From Lathyrus oleraceus (lineage: Eukaryota > Streptophyta > Magnoliopsida > Fabales > Fabaceae): a stretch of 64,000 nt of DNA. Shown piece by piece: positions 11,595 to 24,325 of this stretch (its first letter is position 1; each line of letters starts with the position of its first letter). Below the pieces are notes generated by a model, which did not search any database, had not been told where the DNA came from, and was given only the letters and a program-made list of their open reading frames with translations. Where the stretch lies: assembly GCF_024323335.1 (NCBI RefSeq), contig NC_066582.1, forward strand, positions 95,821,444-95,885,443, in the 5' to 3' direction. The position numbers were made by a program, and so were the translations under genes.

Positions 11595-14159
11595 CATGAT
11601 CGTTTGTGCTTTGGATATAACTGGGATAATCCCTGACAGAGATCGATCGGAAGCGGCTTGTTCAGAAGACAGAAAGTGCGGAAAGAGTCTTGAGGACATA
11701 TGAGGTGTAACTGAGTTGAAACCCGATGAGATCACGGTTTCACATTGCCATTAGGGTAGATTTTTTTCCTTTTGTGCGCGATCACCTCTTTTCAGGGGTT
11801 GCTTCCTGTGTGTTGCTCGGTTTTGAGCCATCCTTTTCAGTCAATAAAATGCGTGTTCAGTCAAATAATTTTGTTTTTGTTTTCATTACCACTTTGATTG
11901 CGAAAACATCCGTTTATTTTTTATAAGAATATTTGCATTTTGAAACATGGAGATCCCTTCCGATGCATGCTTACAAGGTTGAAAGCGTGAAATCTTATTC
12001 GGAAGTTTGAGTGATCTAGGTGTTGAAATGTTGGCACGCCTGGGGCACGCTTTTATCTAACGATCTCTTTTGCAGGTGCTGTTGGTTCGTTTTCATTCAC
12101 TTGCAGGCTGTGATATGAAGCCTTGAAAAGAGATCCCCGCAAAGTTCAATCAGGGGAAAGAGATAGAAGAACGGTGAAAAGACGGCGAAAGAAGGACGAC
12201 GATCCTAGAGAGTAATCAAGAAGACTCTTCAAAGTCTGAGGACTGGAAAGTTTGTATGAATCCCAGGAGTTCGATCTCCGTGAAGTACGGAGGAGTTGGG
12301 AATACAAGGTGATGAATCAGAAAAGTCCAGACGAGTCTGGGAGTTCTCAAAAGTGGAAAGTCGACACTGTGGTGGGATGGTGAACCCCAGTGTTCGACAA
12401 ATCGACGGGCGGTCCGTATCCAATAGGCCGTATCTCCCTAGCAGTGTGAGTGTTATCTCCCTAGCAGAGTCGAGATCGGCGTCTCCTCAGCATGTCTGAA
12501 GGTTATGGTTTTCCCAGCAGAGGTTGTGTTGATGGTTTTCCCCCAGCAAGGTCCCCAAGCGGACCGGGTTCGGCAAAAATTATCCCTAGTAGAGATAAGC
12601 ATTGGTTGCCTCCCTTAGCAGGAGTAATCCCCAAGCAGTTCGGGTTCGATAGAGGTCATCCCCGGCAAGGGTTGTCTTTCCCCAGCCGGGTGGAAATTGA
12701 CGTGGTATTGAAATCCTCAGCAAGATTCCTGGAGCTCTCCGGTGTTGTCTCTGAAGGAGATGTGTTTTTATGCATTCATCATTTAGATAAGCACATCATA
12801 TTGCATCATTAGTGCGTAGCATTTCCATGATCATGGGGCATTGCGCTAAAAAAAAAAAAACTCATGCATTAGCATTGCAAACATATCCATTAGCCCTAAG
12901 CTGTGGTGACCAAGAATGGGTTGTTGGAAAGAGTTTAGCCTCGCGCCTTTGGATTGATTTCAGAATTGGGTTCCCCAACAAGGTAGAAAGGTGTTTTCCC
13001 AACTAGTGACTTCTTAGTGGAGCGGGTATCTCCAGCAGTGTTACTCCCCAAAATTGGTAGCATCTTGCAAGCTTGGTTTGCTCCCCCTAGCAGATGTGGG
13101 TGTGTCTGATCTCTCCATATAGAGTTGACCCCTTAAGCAGAAAGTGTATGTCATTTCCTTCTGCGCTCCCCACTGAGTTATATCCTCGTGGATGACGGTT
13201 GTTTCCGTTCCTTCCCAACATACGTAACGGGATGGGTTTTCCCTATTGAGTTCTTTCCTCATTAGGATGAGTCTTGATTCAGTCTGCCTTTTTGGATCGA
13301 CCCTAAATTGGCTTCCTTGTGGCTGTTTCTTGTGCCTCCCTGTGGTATAAATGAATAGTTGCTCACTAATCGGCACTCATTCATCTTATCCTCAGCGGAA
13401 TTTGTTGGCTTCTGCCTACGAACCGGTAGTTGTAAGTCCTATCTTTGTGGTCTTCTACCTACTAACCGGTAGATGTGAATCCTCTTTTCTCCCCTTTGTA
13501 GAGTCAACCCTTGTGCTCATCCTAGTGATGACGGTTACTGTTTCGTGGTTTTCTACCTACTAACCGGTAGATGTAATCCCCTCTTTGTGGTTATCATTAT
13601 CCAGTTTCGGTATTGATATTCCTTTCTCCTTTTGGATGTTCGCTTTGATTAAGCAATACTATCCCCAGCGGGTTCTCCCCTTCCTTTTGGATATTTGCTC
13701 CGAGTAAGCAGTTTTATCCTCAGTGGGTCTTCTTTCATTCACCGTTTGTCGGTAATGTTTGTGGTTTTCCCTTTTGATTGGTCATCTTTACATACATAGT
13801 TTCGGTATCCCGATGCCTTTCTTTTTTTCGGTCGATTTATCCTCTAACAACCTACAACCCGGTTAGGATAATCTTCCATGCGAGTATATTATCTACGTTT
13901 TGACGGCTATAGATAATATATCTCATGCGCTCTTTGGTTGAATCCTTTGATTGTTTTCACCAGCTGAGTAAGATTCGTATTCCTTGTGGAATCGGATGTC
14001 CATCCTTTAACAAGATCGCTTTCGCCCTCTTCAGGATGATGAGTGTTTTGGAACACAAACCAATTCACGTTTTGGTCGGCCACCTTTTTCATGCTTACAA
14101 CCCGGCATCCTTGGTGTTCCTTCCTGTCTGCTCCCTGTCGTGACCTTGATCCCCAGTGA
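11595..14159 (+). other. Ogre-A 3' non-coding region, first part
   Basis: No coding signal. It holds many CCCCAGCAG-like words (12430-12720 and 13020-13120), an A run at 12849, and three short stem-loops with arms of the TCTACC/GGTAGA type around 8-nt loops (13412-13429, 13454-13473, 13552-13571). Similar CCCCAGCAG-like words occur after pol in Ogre-B (31730-31980). The hypervariable 3' region of Ogre elements is known for such repeats. Confidence 0.7.
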
Positions 14160-15305
14160 GCTACCTCTCCGTTGGTTTCGATAAACGTCGAGTTTTTCCT
14201 AGTTGTCCGTTGACAACGGGATGTATTTTCTTCCCCAGTAGGGTTACCTCTCCGTTGGTTTCGATAAACGCTGAGTTTTTCCCAATCGTCCGTTGACGTT
14301 TGGTTGTAATTAGCTTTTTCCCCAGTGAGTCTTCTCCTTCTCCGTTGGTGTCGATAAACGTCGAGCTTCTCCCGTTCGTCCGTTGACGTCTGGTCGAGTC
14401 TTCCCAGTTCATCCGTCGTCCGTTGATGTCTGGTTACCTCTCCGTTGGTTTCGATAAACGTCGAGTTTTTCCTAGTTGTCCGTTGACATCTAGATGTATT
14501 TCTCTCCAGTCATTCATTAATGTATGGTTACCTCTCCGTTGGTTTCGATAAACGTCGAGTTTTTCCTAGTTATCCATTGATATCTAGTTGTATCCTCCCC
14601 ACAGGTCATCTGTTGATGTCTGTTCACCTCTCCGTTGGTTTCGATAAACGTTGAGTTTTTCCCAATCATTCGTTGACGTTTGGTTGTAATTAGCTTTTTC
14701 CCCAGTGAGCTTCTCCTTCTCCGTTGGCGTCGATAAACGTCGAGCTTCTCCCGTTCGTCCGTTGACGTCTGGTCGAGTCTTCCCAGTTCATCTGTCGTCC
14801 GTTGATGTCTGGTCTCCTTCTCCGTTGGTGTCGATAAACGTCGAGCTTCTCCCGTTCGTCCGTTGATGTCTGGTCGAGTCTTCCCAGTTCATCCATCGTC
14901 CGTTGATGTCTGGTCTCCTTCTCCGTTGGTGTCGATAAACGTCGAGCTTCTCCCTTTCGTCCGTTGACGTCTGGTCGAGTCTTCCCAGTTCATCCGTCGT
15001 CCGTTGATGTCTGGTTACCTCTCCGTTGGTTTCGATAAACGTCGAGTTTTTCCTAGTTGTCCGTCAACATCTAGATGTATTTCTCTCCAGTCATTCATTA
15101 ATGCCTGGTTACCTCTCCGTTGGTTTCGATAAACGTCGAGTTTTTCCTAGTTGTCCGTTGACATCTAGATGTGTTGCTTTCTTCCCATTCATCCGTTGAT
15201 GTCTGGTTACCTCTCCGTTGGTTTCGATAAACGTCGAGTTTTTCCTAGTCGTCCGTTGGCGTCTAGTTGTGATTTCTCTATTCCCATTCATCGTCTTTCG
15301 ATGTC
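14160..15305. repeat. Tandem array in Ogre-A 3' region (12 copies, 83-101 bp)
   Basis: The core CGATAAACG starts at 14179, 14262, 14352, 14452, 14546, 14642, 14731, 14832, 14933, 15033, 15127 and 15225. Two unit types alternate in blocks: one with GTTACCTCTCCGTTGG before the core, one with CTCCTTCTCCGTTGG. Most copies have a small inverted repeat TCGA-TAAACG-TCGA. Arrays in this position of Ogre-type elements are a known source of satellite DNA. Confidence 0.9.
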
Positions 15306-15510
15306 TGGATGTGGTTGTACCTTTGAGAGGAAAAATCAAAATCCCCAGTAATAAGTATCAGATCCCAGTGGAAGCATCCGTTGGTGTACTTTCCGTTCTT
15401 GGATCCCCTCAGAGTGCAAATTTTCCGGTTCTTTCGGTATTCAATCCCTGCTTACCCTGAAAGTCTGACAGCCATTGCTCTCATCCGTTCGGGTTCCCAG
15501 CTGATTGAAT

Positions 15511-15519
15511 AGGGGAAGC
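15511..15519 (+). promoter_or_regulatory. Polypurine tract of Ogre-A
   Basis: AGGGGAAGC directly precedes the 3' LTR, the position needed for plus-strand priming. Ogre-B has AGGGGCAGC at the same place. Confidence 0.8.
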
Positions 15520-18500
15520 TATAGCACCTCAAATTTGCACCTACCATTTTGTACATACATTTTCATTTTAGGTCATTAACATTTGCATTAACATTTGCAT
15601 AGTCAACAGTCATCAGGCAAGATCAGTCAAGACTGGTCAGGAGATCCAGTTGTGCAAGCAAGCAAGTGCATTCCTATTGAGGCAAAGCCCTAGGGTTGGT
15701 TCATTGAGTTCATATGACGTAGGGATCATTTTGAAGTGGTTTGGCCAAAGATTGGATGATCAAAACTCAACAGTCAAGCTGAAATTCATCTGAAACCCTA
15801 GAAAGTCAACCAAAGTCAACTGTGCATTCAATCATGGATTTGAAGGTGGGAGATGGTTAGAGAGGCCTCATTCATGTCCATACAAGTCTCATTTGACATG
15901 GCAAACATCAACAATGAAGAATTTGAGGTCAAATGAAAAGTTTCCAAAAATAGTAAGTGACCTATAATTTCAAATTGCCAAAAATGGAAAGGTCTTCTCC
16001 TCAAGTTTACATCCTCAAGCAAGCTTCAAATGGAATTTTGTCCAACATGAAAGTTGAATATCTTGCTCTCACCTTTCCAAAAAGTCCAAGAACATCCATT
16101 TCTCATGTGTGGTTGGCAAGTTATGGGTCAATCATTGTCAAGCAAATTTGAACTTCACAAGGGGATAACTTTTGCACCATAAGTCCAAATGGAATGGTTC
16201 TTTTTGCAACATTCTTGTTTTGACATAAGCTATCCAAATCATACATTACATTTCATCAATTCTCATCACAAAAATATTGGCATTTTCCTTTGAATTTCAT
16301 TTGAATTTTGGAGGGAAAAGTCTAATTTGAAAAATAAGCATTGTCCATGCATTCCAACATTGGCATTTGGCTCCAAATGGATTTTTGAGGTGAATTAAGC
16401 ACAAACTCGTGTACTGTAGAACTCATTTTCATGCATGCAAGGTGAATTGCAAATTGGCCATTACACCTTCATTTCCCTAATTACTATTGTATTTGGTTAA
16501 TTGTGATTAGTAACTTCATTAATCCATCATATATAAGGATAATCAAAATAGAATTCGTGCTTAACATTTCATTTGGTTAAGATCTAGATCCAATTGCAAA
16601 ATCTCACAAACTTTTTCTCTCAACTTTTTTGCAAAACTTTGCACAAACCTTGCATTGTTCTTCATTGATTCATCATCCACAAGTGTAATTGGAGATTTTG
16701 GAAGCAAAGATTCAAGGATTTCGAGCTGAATCAAGGACTGTTGAAGGTTGCATCATTAATGGCAAGTGAAGATTTCAGCAAAATCGTGCAAGATTAACAT
16801 CAAATCCTCCTTCCATTCACTCATTCAAGAGCATAGGATCATCTGTTTTTGCTTTCCAAAACCTGAAAGCTGTGATTCCAGTTCTGCAATCTTTGAAGGT
16901 CAGAAATCAATCCTCATAATTCTTGAAATTAGGACATGCATTTTGTAGATCTTTGAATGTAGAGTAATCTGAGCTTTGTGGCATTGAATTTCATCAAGAA
17001 ATGAATGAGTTAGGTCGAATTTAAGTTTGATACATGAACTTTCTTTTGCTCGATCCAGACATGTTAGTGAGAATTAGGATAAAGTGATTATAGCATGTTA
17101 ATGTACGTTGGAAGACGAGTGTAATGGTATGCTGTTTGTTGATTTCTGGAACAAATGTTCATAACCTGGAGATTTGGTGATGAACACGATGAAGGTCTAG
17201 GGTTTTTGAGTCCAGAAACACATTTGATCTCTTGAGCGCGTGTTTGCATGATTGTTGGTGTTTATGGCCATGCATTGGTACACCTGGCAATGACTTGGCT
17301 GATTCATTGGTTAATAGCGCTCGCCGTGTCCACGTAGGTTTAATGAAACGCATAGTTTCATTGCAGCGCGCCTTGGTTTGAATTCCAACATGGTTCGAGT
17401 CTTGGCTGTAGCATGTTCAAATATTGCTTTGGCATTTTTAAGTTCATTATTCATTCATGTTCATGTATGCTTGTTTATGTGATTTTTATTTTTCTCTCCA
17501 CTTCCAAAATTCATATCTCCATGATTAATGATCCAATTGAGATGAGGTTTTTTGCATGATGTTCCTCAGGATGTCTACTATTTTTTGATGATTTTTCCAG
17601 AAATTGTGCACGCATGGATTTTAATTTTGCTTAGGGAATGTGTATACATGTGTTTTCTTGACATGCCTTGCCATTTTGATTGTGAAATGATGAGATTTGT
17701 TCCAACACTCTTGAAATTTTGCATGCTTAAAATAGACATCCTAATGGTCATTTTGGTATAGAGTTTGCATTTTTCCTATTCCTAGTTGATGAGATATGAT
17801 CTGTTGAATGTAGGTGTGACAATGTGTGTCACACCATGGCTTGCTTGACTTGAGGAATTTATTTGCCATGCCAATTCAATGCCAATTAATCTGATTTTTT
17901 GCATGATGATACTTCTGGATGTTAGGTTTGATCATGAATTTTTGGTAGAATTTTTGAATGCATTTCCAATTTGTTTGAGATTTTCTTTGCTGATTGGTCA
18001 TGTTTGGACCTTTGATGAGTGTTGAACTTAGATGATTTGTGAAATACTTGATGTTTATCCTATGAGCTTGAAATTTTGCACATTGATTCTAGACACTTTG
18101 AAGTTTGCTATGGCTTTGGTTTGAGTCATTTATCATGTGCGGATTCTGTTTTAGGCTTGTGTTAAGTTGATGTACCAATTTGTGCCTTCTTTGAGCTTGT
18201 TTGTGCTTACCATGACTTGATGAATTTAATTGCCATGCTTCTACTTGTCCAAATGACTTGATTTTTGGTATGTTGATAAGTTGATGTGTGCTGTTTAGCC
18301 ATGATTTTTATTGGGATTTATTGAATTGTTTTTGAGTTGATGTGGATTGATTCATTCTGTTTGCTTCTATGAGCTTTGAACTTGCATGCTTTGCACTATT
18401 TGTTTTGTGAAATGAAATTGGTGTATGATATAGATATGAGGTCACTTGGACATTGTTCTTAATTGATTAAGCTTGATTCTTACCAATTTTCATGTTCTGT

Positions 18501-20298
18501 TTTGAATTATTTCTCCCCCCTTTGACCCTAGGCCATGTCCTAGTGGTTAGTGCTTATGTTTGAGTTGTGTTTTCAGGACAAGAAGCATATGGCCTTGAGG
18601 AGTTTGAGTCATTTGCTCATTTGGATTGATATTGGATTGATGTTGATTAACATTAAGTTGTTTTTTAGGTGGATTAGCTCCTTTGAGTTGAGCTTGTGCT
18701 TTGCTTGATGCATTGCTTGTGTACTGTTAACTTTCTTTTTTGAATTGTGTACTGACTGAGTTTAGATTGTTTTCAGGTACCTTAGTTGCTATAGTTCCTT
18801 TGTGAACTTGCTTTTGCTTTGCTTGATAGCTTAAGCATTGAGGTATAATCTCTCTTCTCCATGTAGTCTTGAAGACCTGGCCTGTTATGTGGCCAGGCAC
18901 CTGTCTGAAGTCCTCCTTAAGAGGCAATGCTTGTGTTTGTTTATCTTTGTCCCCTGTACATATCAAAGACCTCCTAAGTGAAGAGGCATTGGCAGATACA
19001 AGAGATGTGTAGTCCATCTCCTACTATTCAGTGTGTCATCCCTTGGCTCACATCACATGTTGATGCCTTGTGGATCTTAACCCAAGATCTATGTTGAGTC
19101 AGTCATAAGTGTAGAAGGGTTCCAACTTTCTGAACCCACACTTTCATCTGTCTAAAAGCTCTCCCAGGCCAGGGATAAGAGCTGTGAGGCACACCCCTCA
19201 CTTCCTAATTCATCTGCTTCACCCTAACTCTCAATGTTAGGGTTAAGAGCTAACATCACCCTGATACAGTGGCTTGTTTGTCGAGGTTGACATGACCCCT
19301 TGACTAAAGCCTAACCCTGTGTGAGCCCACTTTGTTTGTATATAGTGTGTGCTATTTGTGAATGATTGCTTTGCTTGTGCTGTTTAGGTTTAGCTTGCTC
19401 CCTGTGCAAGTTAGATAGCAACCTTAACTTAGGGATGATATGCATGATAACATCTAGGCTCGAGTCGTAGTCTCCCTAGTTGTGTCTCCCTTTGTATCTG
19501 GTTAGGCTAATCCTTTGTCCCTGCGTAGGGGAACTACGTCGCCCTGATCCTCATACCAGATGAGGTACGTAGGCAGGAGATGAGCTGATCTCTCGGGGCG
19601 CCCTTTTTCTTTTGTAACCCCTTTGTGTGTGTTCGGAGACTGACATAAGTCCAGCGATTGGCAGTCGGTTTCCTGTGTCTGGTTTGTTTGTTGGAGTCTG
19701 ACGTAAGTCCAGCGATTGGCAGTTGGTTTCCTGTGTGTGTGTTTGTTGGTTCGGAGTCTGATGTAAGTCCAGCGATTGGCATTCGACCTCCATGTTTGCC
19801 TGTTTGTGTGGAGTCTGACGTAAGTCCAGCGATTGGCAGTCGGTTTCCTGTGTGGTTTTGTTTGGCGTGCGTGAGCCGAGCTACGAGTGCTCTAATTCTT
19901 CTCTAGTCCGAGAAGATACGTATGCATAGGATGCGACATCCTAGCGAGCACGTTTCCCCTGTCCCGAACTACGTCGACTCTGATGTCTGTGCCTGACAGA
20001 CTACGTAGGCCCAGGATGCGATATCCTGTCGAGTTAGTTTCTTTTGTTTTCTGTGTCTCTTTTCAGCCAGTGTTTGATGTTTGAGCAGCGTTTAGCAACC
20101 TTTATCCTTCCTTTTGTGCGTGGATCCCGTCGAGTACGACGGATGCGTAGGGGTGCTAATACCTTCCCTTCGCATAACCGACTCCCGATCCCATTTCTCT
20201 CTAGTCGCGAGACCATGTTCTTTCCAGGTTTACTTCGAGCGTTTCCTTTCCCTCCTTTGGGATAAATAACGCACGGTGGCGGCTCCTTTGGGATAAAT
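15520..20298 (+). repeat. Ogre-A 3' LTR (damaged end)
   Basis: It matches the 5' LTR from its first base (TATAGCACC here against TGTAGCACC there, so the terminal TG is mutated) to about 20285. Its last 36-40 bases are missing. Instead ctcctttgggataaat (20252-20267) is repeated at 20283-20298, a 31-bp offset partial duplication, followed by Athila sequence. The first kilobase differs from the 5' LTR clearly more than the rest. Confidence 0.88.
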
Positions 20299-21269
20299 GT
20301 GGGGGAGATTTTATGTCTTTTCTTGGTATTTTATTCTCAGTATTTTGTTATTGTGTTATTTTACTTTTATGCATTCTAGATTTGATTTTTCTGTTTGAAG
20401 GTACATTATGCTGCGAGTGTGTCAAGTCTGTGTTGATAGGTTGGAAATTGTAATGATCACGATTGAGAATGGATGAAAGGATCACGCCACTCACCATGGC
20501 TTGTTGACACTACTGAAAGTAAGATCGGACGTAACGTATACAGCTTAACCGACATGAGTATCATGTACATTCCGAAGTAAGGAAGAAATCGCACCAAACT
20601 AATGAGTACTGTGGATCCTGTCAAAGCTGAACCAAACAGAGTGAGTCATAAAAAGCCAAGCACATTGATCATCATGAGCGACATTTAGGTTTATCTTTAT
20701 CACTCTAAATTTGCGTAGACTCTTTGGGACTGTCACTGTATGATACACACACTGAGGCACGTTGTTTGAAATTAACCCCGAGCCTTTCTAGCCATCCAGA
20801 ATAATTATATCCCTCGTTAACCCCATTTGAGCCTGTATCCATTTGTTTGTTTAAACCCCATAAATGTACCCCTTGGCCAAAAACACTTCCTTACCCTGTT
20901 CAGAGTCATGATAATACATTCAAACTGTGTTGAAAAGCTAAGTTTGGGGTAAAAACCCCAAAAGCTCCCAAAGCCCAAGAAAGTGCAAGAAGAAAAAAGA
21001 AAAAAAATTGATGAATCGAGAGAAAGAAAGAAAAATAAAAAGAGAAAAATTATAACTCGAAGATTCAAAAAGAAGCACGGAAAAGGGCATTCGGTGAAGA
21101 AAAAAATAATAAGAAAAGAAAACCGAGGAAATAAAAGAAACAAATACAGGATGTAACATCGACTCTGAACCAAAAGCCACTTGTTTTCCTTTTTTTTTAA
21201 TAATCCATACCCTAACCCAAGCCAAGTTACAACCCGAAAGACCTCAAAAGTGTATGTGTTATGTGTGGG
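20299..21269 (+). mobile_element. Athila-like element, 3' untranslated part
   Basis: Non-coding. GGGGGAG at the left end and AAGCTAAGTTTGGGGT near 20936 resemble the untranslated region that follows the last ORF in Athila elements. The right part (20985-21200) is purine-rich on the plus strand. It links the fragment 1-1997 to the one at 35319. Confidence 0.6.
21265..21269. other. Left target site duplication of Ogre-B
   Basis: GTGGG before the LTR pairs with GTAGG at 35314-35318, with one mismatch. The position exactly at the TG...CA ends supports a true duplication that has since mutated. Confidence 0.6.
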
Positions 21270-21490
21270 TGTCATACCCCAAAATTTGCCCATTAATATT
21301 TCAAGACATTTTGCAAGGCATTCCGACTCATATATAACACTGATCTTGAAGAAACAAAGGCCCAGCTCACGGATGGCCCAATCCAGAAAATGGCCCAAAC
21401 TGGCCTGTTCGCTACGCGCTCGCCTAGCGAAGCTGACAGACAACAAAAATTTCGGGCTTCATTCTGAGCCCATTAGGTCACCATTATCAC

Positions 21491-21497
21491 TATAAAT
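21491..21497 (+). promoter_or_regulatory. TATA-like box 1 of Ogre-B LTR
   Basis: TATAAAT in CACTATAAATACC. A second box lies 165 bases downstream; which one is used cannot be told from sequence. Confidence 0.45.
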
Positions 21498-21655
21498 ACC
21501 AGCACTTCAAAAAAAAAAAAAAATTAATTAATTAATTAATTAATTAATTAATTAAATAATTAAAATAAATATATAAATAAAATATAACAAATTATTTTGG
21601 ACTTAGGTCTCCCTCATTCCAAGCCCATTACCCACGAAATTAGTCTATAAATACT

Positions 21656-21663
21656 GAAGTTTC
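21656..21663 (+). promoter_or_regulatory. TATA-like box 2 of Ogre-B LTR
   Basis: TATAAATA in GTCTATAAATACTG, after the AATT repeat. Its surroundings resemble box 1, as if the core promoter had been duplicated. Confidence 0.5.
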
Positions 21664-23394
21664 AGTAGAGGAAAAAAACACTTGGAGTTACACTGGGAGA
21701 TTCACTGGGAAAAAAAAGAGGAGGAGAACAGAGAAGAACGAATAGAAGTTTTGGCATAGGAACCCTGCCTACCCGGAGAATTCAGAGTAAAGAAACCCTG
21801 AAGGCAGCCCATCTGCACCGAAGCCATCGCCGTCCAATTCCCGCTGCCTAACTTATTCCGATACTACAAGTGGTCAATCCCTTCAACCTTGAATTGGCAA
21901 ACAGGTTTGCGTATCTCTATTGTTTATACTTTCAATTGGCCATATCTACATATATAATGCATCATGATTAAATGTTGATATATAATTTGCTTTCGTATGG
22001 GAATTTAAATATGCCTGAATACCCTGAATGTTTGATCATGTTATTCCTGTGATAAAATGCCATAAAATTCAAAGTTCCTAACGTGGGGCTGTTTTCAAAT
22101 TCAAAATCCGTGGCCGCTCGCTAGCACCTCGCTAGGCGAGCCTGGGGCGAGTATTCGCCTGGCCTTCGCTAGGCGAGGCAGAGGCGAACGAGACAGTAGC
22201 TGACTTTTCTATTCTGTTTTTTTTTTGTTTTATCATAGCCATGCATTATTCATCCTATCCTATTTATTGTTGTGATATTTCTCCGGTGTAATCTTCGATT
22301 GCACCCTGATTTGGTGTTCTGACATGTTTCTTTTTTTTTGAGTTTCGTAAAGGTTCACATATCCCAGGAAAAGGTTATTGGCTAGGTATTCCACTTTATT
22401 TGTGGGATACCCTTGTGGAGTTTCACCCTAAATTAATTTTTAATGTATTAATTTCTAATGTATTAATTTTTTATATATTATTTTTAATAATTTTAATGTG
22501 GAGTTTCATCCTAATTATATAATTAATTGTAAAACTTTGCCTTTGAATAAGTGATCTTGGACCTCTCTTTGTTGCCTTACGATTACGATATTACGGTCAT
22601 GTCCCGCGAACGTGGGGATACCCTTAGCAAAGACCCTTCGGTTAAATCATCATAAAATAAATTATAGTCCCTCGGATGTTGCCTTCGAATATACAACTTT
22701 GTCCCTCGATGACCCTCCGATGTTGCCTACGGTTAAAAGATGATAGTCCCTTCGAATGCTAAGATATCCTCGTAACTGTTGCCTTCAATGACCTATCGAT
22801 GACCCTACGATGACCCTTAAACATCCAAAGGATAAAACTACTTATTTCTCAATAATAAGGACAGTTTTACCCTCATAAGGATAGGAAATGCTCATAAAGA
22901 CCTTGGGTCGGTATAACTCTTAATTGTTGGCTCACAATCTAAAAACAATTTTCACACCTCACACCTTTCAAAATATCTTTAGAAAATCACCACTTGGTAT
23001 ATATTCATACTAGAATCATTACCGAGTTATATTTTTCTAAACAATTTCCAAAACTAAACGAGATAACTACTTTGTATATATTCATACAAGAATCATTACA
23101 AAATTAAATTCTCTTTCCAAAAACAATTTTCCAAACAATTCACAAACACTTTTTTCAGACAAAAATAATATAAGTGATCGAGCAATTAAGAGCCCATGGA
23201 TAACCATGGATACAAAGGGTGCTAACACCTTCCCTTTGTATAATGTACCTCCCGAACCCAAAATCTAAATTAAGGTCTTTCCTGTTCTTTTCCACCTTTC
23301 CTTATTGGATAAAAGAAAAGTCGGTGGCGACTCTTGCTAACCGCGACATTGCGATTAAAACCACAAAAAAGTCCAGTTCACCGTATGACAGAAC

Positions 23395-23413
23395 TGGCGA
23401 CTCTGCTGGGGAC
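23395..23413 (+). promoter_or_regulatory. Primer binding site (tRNA-Arg type) of Ogre-B
   Basis: TGGCGACTCTGCTGGGGAC begins four bases after the LTR end. It shares its first 18 bases with the Ogre-A site. Confidence 0.88.
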
Positions 23414-24325
23414 CCTAAATATTTAAAAAGAGAGGTTACCTTAAAAACAAGATCACTTATTCAATTTGTCTGATTTATTTTTAAGGGATTGCTTGGGTAT
23501 GTTATGCTTGAGTGAAAGATCCTACACCCGGATCTAGTGTACCTTAGGTAAGTAGCAAGAGATCATCGCGACTGTCCGACGTATACTGGAATGGTCAAAA
23601 TGATGGCTACGGTTAATGTGGCACTTTGGATGTCCTGATGTTCCTCATGTTAGTTGAGGAAATATTTGGCATTCGCGTGGTGTCATAAAAGCATTAACCA
23701 GACCTTTAGAACCCTAATTGACTCATCCTGGCCATTAGAAAGTAGTGAGATAACTGGCTTCGGTTCCGACTGGAGTTGGTTGAGACTCGATACTACACTC
23801 TTTGAGATTGGACTTTAGGGAAGCTTCGGTCAACCACTTGGTGTTGCACTGAAGTGGACTTAAGGAAAGGTCAATGATTTGAGATCCTTCTAGAACCCGG
23901 TTACTATTCTAAGACAGGTTGAACCAACCAAACTTCAGTGGGGAGGGTATTTACCTATGGAACTCACGCAAGCCTTAAAACCTAGGAATGATTGTTGTGT
24001 GACTTGCTTGTGCTTGTTATTTATCTAACAACATGACATCATAACAACATAACATCATAACATCATGGCATTGTACTAACCATTTCAAGGATTTAGGGAT
24101 TTAACTCTGCTAAAAAAAAAACCAGAAAAAACAAAAAACAAAAGCAAAAACAAAAGAGAAAAGAAAAAAAAAGCTCTTTTTGTTAGTTTAAGCAAAGTTC
24201 AATCCCGAAAGTCCTTGAAAACATTTCATACATTGCATTGCATCGCATAACAGGTATTCTAAAGGATCAGTGTTCTCACGATTTTCCTATCAAACAGATT
24301 CCAGCAGATTCAAACAGATTGAACA
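23414..24325 (+). other. Ogre-B leader, non-coding
   Basis: About 0.9 kb without a convincing reading frame. It contains a short repeat of CATCATAACAA-type words (24020-24066) and an A-rich tract (24112-24175) about 150 bases before the gag start. The ORF1 of classic Ogre elements is absent. Confidence 0.65.

Larger units (their letters stand above)
1998..20298 (+). mobile_element. Ogre-A: long-LTR Ogre/Tat retrotransposon, internally deleted
   Basis: Two copies of a 4.8-kb sequence flank an 8.7-kb internal region with a tRNA-Arg-type primer binding site, a gag-pro remnant, a predicted intron, a pol remnant, a 12-copy tandem array and a purine tract before the 3' LTR. LTRs of this size and this primer site are typical of the Ogre branch of Tat elements, known mainly from legumes. 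The gag core, protease active site, most of RT and RNase H, and the integrase catalytic core are missing. The element is inserted in the Athila env-position ORF. The 3' end is damaged and no target site duplication is visible. Confidence 0.85.
21270..23390 (+). repeat. Ogre-B 5' LTR
   Basis: It starts TGTCATACC and ends GTATGACA, 2121 bp, and is repeated at 33195-35313. It contains an AATT simple repeat (21523-21556) between two TATA-like boxes, GC-rich inverted repeats built on CGCTAGGCGAG (22120-22180), and an AT-rich second half. Confidence 0.95.

Noticed and set aside
14160..15305. CRISPR-like array
   Set aside because: Units are continuous tandem repeats without unique spacers, in a plant retrotransposon.
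20817..21446. 209-codon minus-strand frame with Phe/Leu-rich stretches
   Set aside because: It is the complement of a purine-rich non-coding tract and crosses the Athila/Ogre-B boundary, so it cannot be an old gene.
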